The notes under the pieces: generated by a model | What the model was told of the DNA's origin: nothing | What the model saw: the letters and a program-made list of their open reading frames with translations, nothing else | The model's database searches: none | Part shown: one piece after another, positions 7,744 to 11,858 of the stretch | Layout: every line of letters starts with the position of its first letter | Position numbering within the stretch: the first letter of the stretch is position 1 | Position numbers and translations under genes: made by a program | Origin: Bacillota bacterium | GTDB taxonomy: Bacteria > Bacillota > Dethiobacteria > DTU022 | Assembly (NCBI GenBank): GCA_012797095.1 | Contig: JAAZPS010000001.1 | Location: 1 to 11,858 of the forward strand | DNA length: 11,858 nt | Direction of reading: 5' to 3'

Positions 7744-8031
7744 GATGTTACTCTTGATAACCCCGGGCCCCTGTCACTTCCAAGCATAAATGAGGGCTCG
7801 CCGCATTCATTCTTGCCGAAGGGCAAAGATCGATCGCCCGGCGCTGTTCCCGGACCGGCTGCTCTTCGCTGAACTTCCGGCTTGCGGGGCGGCGGGGGAG
7901 CGCCGGCCAGAGTGGCGCGGAACCGGGAACAGATAATTTTGCTGAAGCTACAGGGACAGCGGGGGTTCTTGAATTGCAGGGATCCGGGATAAAATGGCCG
8001 AATTAAGGTAATTACGGGGGGAGAGGAAAGG
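7744..8031. other. Non-coding, structured 288-bp gap before the methyltransferase gene
   Basis: No gene could be supported here. CTGTTCCCGG (7844-7853) and CCGGGAACAG (7923-7932) are perfect 10-base inverted arms around a 69-nt GC-rich loop. Inside it CCGGC (7855-7859) can pair with GCCGG (7902-7906). Further left, TTGCC and GGCAA form a 5-bp hairpin with a GAAG loop (about 7813-7826). A candidate promoter follows at 7969-7995. It could be a structured RNA, an intergenic repeat or a remnant of a mobile element; the sequence alone does not decide. Confidence 0.5.
7969..7995 (+). promoter_or_regulatory. Possible promoter of the methyltransferase gene
   Basis: TTGAAT (7969-7974) and TAAAAT (7990-7995) lie 15 bases apart, shorter than the preferred 17. 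TAAAAT matches five of six positions of the -10 consensus. The ATG is 37 bases further on, after a GGGGGGAGAGG ribosome-binding site. Confidence 0.35.
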
Positions 8032-9138
8032 ATGTCCGTGCAGACAGAGCACCGGATCATTTACGGGGATTCGCGGGAGCTGGACGCCGTCGCTGCTGGG
8101 AGTATCGATCTGGTGGTGACCTCCCCGCCCTATCCCATGATCGAGATGTGGGATCACCTTTTCACTGCTTTCGATCCGCAGATCGGCATCTCCCTCGACA
8201 GCGGTGACGGCAGGAGAGCCTTTGAAGGGATGCACCGGGTGCTCGATGAGGTCTGGGCCGGGCTCTTCCGGGTGATGAGGGAAGGGGCTTTTGCCTGCAT
8301 CAATATCGGCGATGCCACGCGCACGCTGGGGGGAAGATTTCAGCTCTTTGCCAACCACTCGCGGATCATCGGCAGCTTCAGCGAGCTCGGTTTCGATATT
8401 TTACCGGCGATTCTGTGGCGCAAGCAGACCAACGCACCGAACAAGTTCATGGGCTCGGGGATGCTGCCCGCCGGGGCCTATGTGACCCTGGAGCATGAAT
8501 ATATCCTCATCCTCCGCAAGGGCGGCAAAAGGCTTTTTCATTCGGCAGGGGAGAAAAAGAGGAGAAGGGAGAGCGCTTACTTCTGGGAAGAGCGGAACCG
8601 GTGGTTCTCCGACCTGTGGGACTTCAAGGGGATCGGCCAGGAGATCGCCGGCGGCGAACTGCGGCAGCGAAGCGCGGCCTACCCCTTTTTGCTCCCTTTC
8701 CGGCTGATCAACATGTTCTCCCTTTTGGGCGATACCATTCTCGACCCCTTCCTCGGCACGGCGACAACCACCCTGGCGGCGATAGCAGCGGGCCGGCACA
8801 GCACCGGTTACGAGATCGAGCCCGCATTCGAGGTCCTGATCAGGGAGAGGCTGCTTGGGGAGTGCGCCGGGCTCAACCGCTACAACCTGCAGCGGCTGAA
8901 GGATCATCTCGATTTCGTCAGTGAACATGCTGACGAAAAAAGTCCATTGAAATATACAAACATTAACTACGGTTTTCCGGTGATGACGCGGCAGGAGCGG
9001 GAGCTGCGGCTGCCGCTGCCCGGTTCGCTGGAGGAGGTGGAAAGCGGCTTTTTCAGGGCCACTTATCTTGATGATGCGGTGATCGTGGCAGGGGACAGCA
9101 TTACTGGTTCAGCCGGCAGGAATATGCTAGAATGGTAA
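8032..9138 (+). CDS. Site-specific DNA methyltransferase (beta class, SPPY type)
   Basis: The 368-residue protein has motif IV first (TSPPYPMIEMW, residues 30-40), a central target-recognition region, then motif I (DPFLGTATT, 238-246) and GYEIE (259-263). This circular order is the beta class of S-adenosylmethionine-dependent amino-methyltransferases. The SPPY motif is most often seen in cytosine-N4 enzymes but also in some adenine-N6 enzymes, so the methylated base is not certain. FSLLGDTILDPF and the AAIAAGRHSTGYEIE segment are typical of the family. About 100 residues after the catalytic core have no motif I recognise. Start: ATG with a GGGGGGAGAGGAAAGG stretch directly before it. No restriction endonuclease gene is adjacent on either side, so it looks like an orphan methyltransferase. 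The downstream ABC genes appear to be a separate unit. Confidence 0.9.
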   Translation: MSVQTEHRIIYGDSRELDAVAAGSIDLVVTSPPYPMIEMWDHLFTAFDPQIGISLDSGDGRRAFEGMHRVLDEVWAGLFRVMREGAFACINIGDATRTLGGRFQLFANHSRIIGSFSELGFDILPAILWRKQTNAPNKFMGSGMLPAGAYVTLEHEYILILRKGGKRLFHSAGEKKRRRESAYFWEERNRWFSDLWDFKGIGQEIAGGELRQRSAAYPFLLPFRLINMFSLLGDTILDPFLGTATTTLAAIAAGRHSTGYEIEPAFEVLIRERLLGECAGLNRYNLQRLKDHLDFVSEHADEKSPLKYTNINYGFPVMTRQERELRLPLPGSLEEVESGFFRATYLDDAVIVAGDSITGSAGRNMLEW

Positions 9139-9159
9139 ATCGGGTCATCTCCGATCTGC

Positions 9160-9188
9160 TTTACTTTGTGCGGTAAATTAGCTTATAT
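9160..9188 (+). promoter_or_regulatory. Possible promoter of the ABC exporter operon
   Basis: TTTACT (9160-9165) and TTATAT (9183-9188) are 17 bases apart, with moderate matches to the -35 and -10 consensus. They lie in the 79-bp gap after the methyltransferase gene, so the exporter may be transcribed on its own. Confidence 0.35.
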
Positions 9189-9217
9189 CTGGAGAAGAAC
9201 GGAGGCGCGGGCGTCCC

Positions 9218-10159
9218 ATGAAAATGATCGAGGTGGATGCACTCACGGTTAAGTACGGGAAGTTACGGGCGGTGGATCGCGTTTCCTTTAGTGTTTTTGA
9301 GCAGGAGATCTTCGGCATCGTCGGGCCCAACGGCGCCGGCAAGACCTCGACGGTGGAATGCATTGGCGGACTGCGCCGGGCGTACAGCGGGAGAGTAAGC
9401 GTGAGCGGGCTCGATCCCTGGAAAAACAGGCAAGAGCTTTACGGGGTCATCGGGGTGCAGCTGCAGGACACCGCTTACCAGGATCAGGTGCGGGTAGGAG
9501 AGATCTGCGCTCTATTTTCTTCCCTCTACCGCAGCCCTGCGCCGTACGGGGAGCTGCTGGAGATAATGCAGCTCTCCGGCAAGAGAAGGGCTTTTGTGAG
9601 CAGCCTCTCCGGTGGTGAGAGGCAGAAGCTGGCCATAGTGCTGGCGCTCATACCCAATCCGCGGATCGCTTTTCTCGATGAGCTGACCACCGGCCTCGAT
9701 CCCCATGCCCGTCACCAGATGTGGGATCTCCTGCTAAAGTTAAGGGAACGCGGCCTGACCATCGTTCTCGTTTCGCATTACATGGATGAGGTGGAGGCGG
9801 TCTGCGACCGGGTGGCGATCATGAACCGCGGGCAGATGTTGACCGCAGGCTCCATCACCGAGGTGATCGACGGCTTTGATCTGCAGACGGAGATCTCCTT
9901 CCGTTCATCGCTGGAGCAGACCGGGGGCCTGGAAAAGTTGCCCGGGGTCACCTCGGCAAAGCGGCGCCGGAACCGGATCACGGTCCAGGGGCGCGGCGAT
10001 GAAACTGTTCTGGCGGTGCTGCAGTATTTGAAAGAGCAGGGGGCCGGCTGCAGCGGCCTGGCGGTAAAGCCTCCGGGGCTGGAAGCGGTGCTTCTAAACC
10101 TGGTCGGCTACAGCCCCTTTGAAGAGGGCGGGCAGGTAGAGGAGAGGGGGGTGCGGTGA
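9218..10159 (+). CDS. ABC transporter ATP-binding protein (ABC-2 exporter type)
   Basis: The 313-residue protein has a complete nucleotide-binding domain: Walker A GPNGAGKT (36-43), Q-loop around QLQDT (81-85), signature LSGGERQ (130-136), Walker B with IAFLDE (150-155), a D-loop GLDPH and the switch His in VSHYMDE (H187). Together with the permease overlapping its 3' end it should hydrolyse ATP to drive export of a small molecule, lipid or drug across the membrane; the substrate is unknown. About 90 C-terminal residues beyond the core resemble the extensions seen in this subfamily. The start ATG at 9218 is the only good one in frame. Its likely ribosome-binding site, GGAGG (9201-9205), is 12 bases away, longer than usual, so translation may be modest. 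Confidence 0.92.
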   Translation: MKMIEVDALTVKYGKLRAVDRVSFSVFEQEIFGIVGPNGAGKTSTVECIGGLRRAYSGRVSVSGLDPWKNRQELYGVIGVQLQDTAYQDQVRVGEICALFSSLYRSPAPYGELLEIMQLSGKRRAFVSSLSGGERQKLAIVLALIPNPRIAFLDELTTGLDPHARHQMWDLLLKLRERGLTIVLVSHYMDEVEAVCDRVAIMNRGQMLTAGSITEVIDGFDLQTEISFRSSLEQTGGLEKLPGVTSAKRRRNRITVQGRGDETVLAVLQYLKEQGAGCSGLAVKPPGLEAVLLNLVGYSPFEEGGQVEERGVR

Positions 10160-10905
10160 TGAGGACAGCCCTGGTGAACCTGACCCTGCTGGAGCTGAAG
10201 CTCTTTACGCGCAATTATCTGAATATGTTTTTCCTGCTGATCTTTCCCATGCTCATGCTGCTGCTCTTTGGCGGGATCTTCGGCAATGAACCCGAGGCCA
10301 TCTTCGGCGGTTACGGCACCGTGGATATATCGGTGCCGGCCTATGCGGGGCTGATCATCTCCGTCACCGGGCTGATGAGCCTGCCGCTGACCCTCTGTGA
10401 ATACCGGGAGAAAAAAATCCTGAAAAGATTCAAAGCGACCCCGCTGAGCCCGATCTACGTGGTGGTCTCGCAGATAAGCGTCCACCTGCTCATGACTATC
10501 GCCGGGATGCTCCTGCTCTTTGTCGCCGCCAGGGTGGTGTTTAACCTGCAGTTCGTGGGCAAGGTGCTGCCGGTAACGGCGGTCTTTCTCTTTTCCACGC
10601 TCAGCATCTTCTCCCTCGGTTTTCTGGTGGCCGCGGTGGCCCCGAATATGAGGGCCGCAACGGCCATCGCTTACCTGATCTATTTCCCCATGCTTTTTTT
10701 GACGGGGGCGACGATCCCCATCGAGCTCATGCCGGAACTCATGCGGAAGATCGCCGCGGTGCTGCCGGTGACCCATGTGGTCAGGGCGATGAAGGCGGCC
10801 TGGCTCGGCGAGGCGCTCTCATCCGTGAGCACGAGCCTTCTGATCCTGGGCGCCTTTCTGGCGCTCTGCACCCTGCTCTCGCTTAAATTTTTCCGCTGGG
10901 AGTAG
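10159..10905 (+). CDS. ABC-2 type transporter permease
   Basis: The 248-residue protein has about six hydrophobic segments: near residues 20-41, 61-79, 100-125, 137-161, 165-187 and 222-243. It has the ABC-2 signature-like segment LTGATIPIELMPELMRKIAAVLPVTHVV between the fifth and sixth. CEYREKKILKRFKATPLSP in the second cytoplasmic loop is typical of DrrB/NodJ-like permeases. It is the membrane partner of the ATPase just upstream. The ATG overlaps the ATPase TGA stop by one base (TGATG), with GGAGAGGGGGG upstream, which indicates translational coupling. A GTG three bases earlier is an alternative start. The two genes form a closed two-gene operon ended by the terminator at 10912. No regulator gene lies next to it. 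Confidence 0.92.
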   Translation: MRTALVNLTLLELKLFTRNYLNMFFLLIFPMLMLLLFGGIFGNEPEAIFGGYGTVDISVPAYAGLIISVTGLMSLPLTLCEYREKKILKRFKATPLSPIYVVVSQISVHLLMTIAGMLLLFVAARVVFNLQFVGKVLPVTAVFLFSTLSIFSLGFLVAAVAPNMRAATAIAYLIYFPMLFLTGATIPIELMPELMRKIAAVLPVTHVVRAMKAAWLGEALSSVSTSLLILGAFLALCTLLSLKFFRWE

Positions 10906-10911
10906 CCGACC

Positions 10912-10948
10912 GGGGGCCGTCCGCGGACGGCCCCTTGCTCTTCTTTTG
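10912..10948 (+). terminator. Rho-independent terminator of the ABC exporter operon
   Basis: An 8-bp GC-rich stem (GGGGCCGT, 10913-10920; ACGGCCCC, 10927-10934), with inner CC/GG able to add two pairs, is followed by TTGCTCTTCTTTTG. It lies directly after the permease stop codon. Confidence 0.88.
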
Positions 10949-10974
10949 ATAGTTGTATTACGCTGTAGTACAAT
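10946..10974 (+). promoter_or_regulatory. Promoter of the toxin-antitoxin operon
   Basis: TTGATA (10946-10951) and TACAAT (10969-10974) are exactly 17 bases apart and each matches five of six consensus positions. The -35 box begins in the T-tract of the upstream terminator. The antitoxin ATG is about 41 bases after the -10 box. Confidence 0.75.
10953..10973. promoter_or_regulatory. Candidate operator (imperfect palindrome) within the toxin-antitoxin promoter
   Basis: A 21-base near-palindrome with outer arms TTGTA and TACAA and inner TAC/GTA matches at 16 of 21 positions. It occupies the promoter spacer and covers most of the -10 box. A further GATAGT repeat lies at 10948 and 10977. This placement fits repression by the antitoxin or the toxin-antitoxin complex, as is usual for type II modules. 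Confidence 0.55.
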
Positions 10975-11015
10975 AGGATAGTATCAGATCACGGTGCGAA
11001 AGGCGGTGCCGTACC

Positions 11016-11294
11016 ATGGTTGCTAAATCAATAAAGCTGGATGAAAAAACAATTGAGAATCTGGAACTCGTTGCGAAGGGATTGAATGCAAAAAGCGGTG
11101 GGGAGATCTACAATTTTTCTAACGTGCTGCGAGAGGCAATCAACTATTATCTGAGCAGCGACCACATAAAAGAAATTGTTAAGGCCGCCCGCCGGACAGA
11201 GCCTGAGCGAAGCGCCTTGCTCCTTGTCAGCGAAAGCAGTCTGGGCAAAGATTGGCTTGCACCGGAGGAGGATGAGGCATGGGCAGATTTGTAA
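11016..11294 (+). CDS. Type II antitoxin, ribbon-helix-helix-like
   Basis: The 92-residue protein has an N-terminal segment of the ribbon-helix-helix DNA-binding type: SIKLDEKTIENLELVAKGL as beta-strand and first helix, and FSNVLREAINYYL as second helix. It has an acidic C-terminus (APEEDEAWADL) that would wrap the toxin. The assignment comes mainly from its place directly before a PemK/MazF toxin. It should neutralise the toxin and repress its own promoter through the operator at 10953-10973. AAAGGCGG is nine bases before the ATG. It overlaps the toxin gene by 16 nt in another frame, so the two are translated together. Codon use (AAA, AAT, ATA, ATT) is more AT-rich than in the flanking genes, which suggests recent acquisition. 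Confidence 0.75.
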   Translation: MVAKSIKLDEKTIENLELVAKGLNAKSGGEIYNFSNVLREAINYYLSSDHIKEIVKAARRTEPERSALLLVSESSLGKDWLAPEEDEAWADL

Positions 11295-11617
11295 AGGGCG
11301 ATGTAGTGGTGATCCCCTTTCCTTTTTCCGATCTGTCAAAGAGCAAGCGCCGGCCGGCCTTGGTTTTAGCAGGGCTTAAGGGTGCCGACGTAATTCTCTG
11401 TCAGATTACCAGCAAGAATGTACGTGATGAGTATGCGATCCCTCTTCGCAGGAAGGACTTTCAGGAAGGGACGATAAACCGGGATAGCAATATCAGGCCT
11501 AACCGGCTGTTTACTGCTGATGAGGGTATTATCGCGTACAAAGCCGGCTCTGTAAAAAAGAGCGCGCTGGTTCAGGCTATCGAAAAAACAATTGCGCTCC
11601 TGACAGGTTCAATGTAG
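11279..11617 (+). CDS. MazF/PemK-type toxin (mRNA interferase)
   Basis: The 112-residue protein matches the PemK/MazF family in length and in its conserved start (KGDVVVIPFPFSD, residues 6-18), followed by RRPALVL (24-30, likely catalytic Arg25) and CQITSK (41-46, the Thr/Ser that completes the active site). Members cut RNA at short sequence motifs unless bound by the antitoxin; the target motif here is unknown. It begins inside the antitoxin gene, with GGAGGAGGATGAGG just upstream, and is cotranscribed with it. The reading frame is intact and no active-site residue appears lost. The stop codon is only 9 bases from the convergent membrane-protein gene. Confidence 0.9.
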   Translation: MGRFVKGDVVVIPFPFSDLSKSKRRPALVLAGLKGADVILCQITSKNVRDEYAIPLRRKDFQEGTINRDSNIRPNRLFTADEGIIAYKAGSVKKSALVQAIEKTIALLTGSM

Positions 11618-11626
11618 CTGTGGGGC

Positions 11627-11858
11627 CTAGAGGATGAATTTCAGCAGCAGGCCGCCCAGGATCGCCAGCAGCGTGCTCAGCAGGGTCCCCACAAGATAGT
11701 ACTCCGCGAATTCCCTCTTCTCCAGCTCCTTGTAGCGGGCGATCGATTTGGCGGTGAGGACGAAAGCGATGGAGGTAAAGGCGCCGGCCAGGGTGAGGGA
11801 GAGGATCACCGCCCGCTCGAGCATGCCGATGCAGCGCCCGGCGCGGTGGCCTCCGTCA
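11627..11858 (-). CDS. Integral membrane protein, C-terminal part (DUF3307-like), cut by the right edge
   Basis: About 77 residues are visible and the frame stays open to the window edge, so the N-terminus is missing; an in-frame ATG at 11824 is most likely internal. Two membrane helices are seen: one at about AVILSLTLAGAFTSIAFVL and one at the C-terminus (VGTLLSTLLAILGGLLL). Between them lies the polar segment AKSIARYKELEKREFAEYY. The sequence pattern (GMLER ... AKSIAR ... EFAEYY ... GTLLS) resembles the C-terminal part of DUF3307 membrane proteins as I remember them. The function of that family is unknown. The gene converges on the toxin gene. Confidence 0.55.
   Translation of the reverse strand, partial: DGGHRAGRCIGMLERAVILSLTLAGAFTSIAFVLTAKSIARYKELEKREFAEYYLVGTLLSTLLAILGGLLLKFIL

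Noticed and set aside
7734..8060. Minus-strand 108-residue open frame over the structured gap
   Set aside because: Begins inside the methyltransferase gene, has no ribosome-binding site or known domain, and runs through the hairpin and terminator.
2904..9138. A DISARM-like or other defence system linking the SNF2 helicase and the DNA methyltransferase
   Set aside because: The two genes are 1.9 kb apart on opposite strands with unrelated genes between them; no nuclease or other partner was found, and the SWIM-SNF2 architecture is that of common stand-alone bacterial SNF2 proteins.
10108..10776. Minus-strand open frame opposite the ABC permease
   Set aside because: Charged, His/Gln-rich low-complexity translation typical of a shadow of a hydrophobic gene.
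1..11858. tRNA, rRNA, CRISPR array, insertion sequence, phage integrase or origin
   Set aside because: I saw no cloverleaf, rRNA segment, spaced direct repeats, transposase motif or DnaA-box cluster; visual inspection cannot exclude weak cases.

Overview
The window looks like a GC-rich chromosomal segment of an anaerobic Gram-positive bacterium of the clostridial Firmicutes type. The support is indirect. Ribosome-binding sites are strong GGAGG/GGGAGG types, and Rho-independent terminators are clear. The gene set fits too: an NDP-forming acyl-CoA synthetase subunit, a SWIM-type SNF2 helicase, a geranylgeranyl-reductase-type flavoprotein and a PemK/MazF module. No rRNA, tRNA, CRISPR array or insertion sequence was seen, and the genus cannot be fixed from this sequence.

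Layout, left to right. At 2-1363 (+) is the alpha-type (CoA-binding plus ligase) subunit of an ADP-forming acyl-CoA synthetase, cut by the left edge. It converges on a minus-strand block running leftward: a small APH-fold kinase (7010 to 6276), a 1078-residue SWIM/SNF2 helicase (6140 to 2904) and an FAD-dependent reductase (2848 to 1511). A terminator-like hairpin at 1401-1436 ends that block. Helicase and reductase are 55 bp apart and are probably cotranscribed.

From about 7.26 kb most genes point right: a small secreted Cys-containing protein (7262-7642) with its own strong terminator; a 389-bp gap with a notable inverted repeat; an orphan beta-class SPPY DNA methyltransferase (8032-9138); and a two-gene ABC-2 exporter (ATPase 9218-10159, permease from 10159) that ends in a strong terminator. 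The next promoter starts inside that terminator's T-tract. It carries a dyad-symmetric operator candidate and drives a type II toxin-antitoxin pair (11016-11617) with a 16-nt overlap. The last gene (11627-11858, minus) is the C-terminal end of a membrane protein, probably DUF3307-like, cut by the right edge.

Functionally the window is a mosaic, not one pathway. The two groups that clearly work together are the ABC-2 ATPase/permease pair and the autoregulated toxin-antitoxin pair. I looked for a defence island because an SNF2 helicase, a DNA methyltransferase and a toxin-antitoxin pair all occur here. They lie in separate transcription units, and no nuclease or other partner gene joins them, so I do not claim one. 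The features most worth a second look are the structured gap before the methyltransferase, the toxin-antitoxin operator and the unusual sequence signatures in the acyl-CoA synthetase and the kinase.
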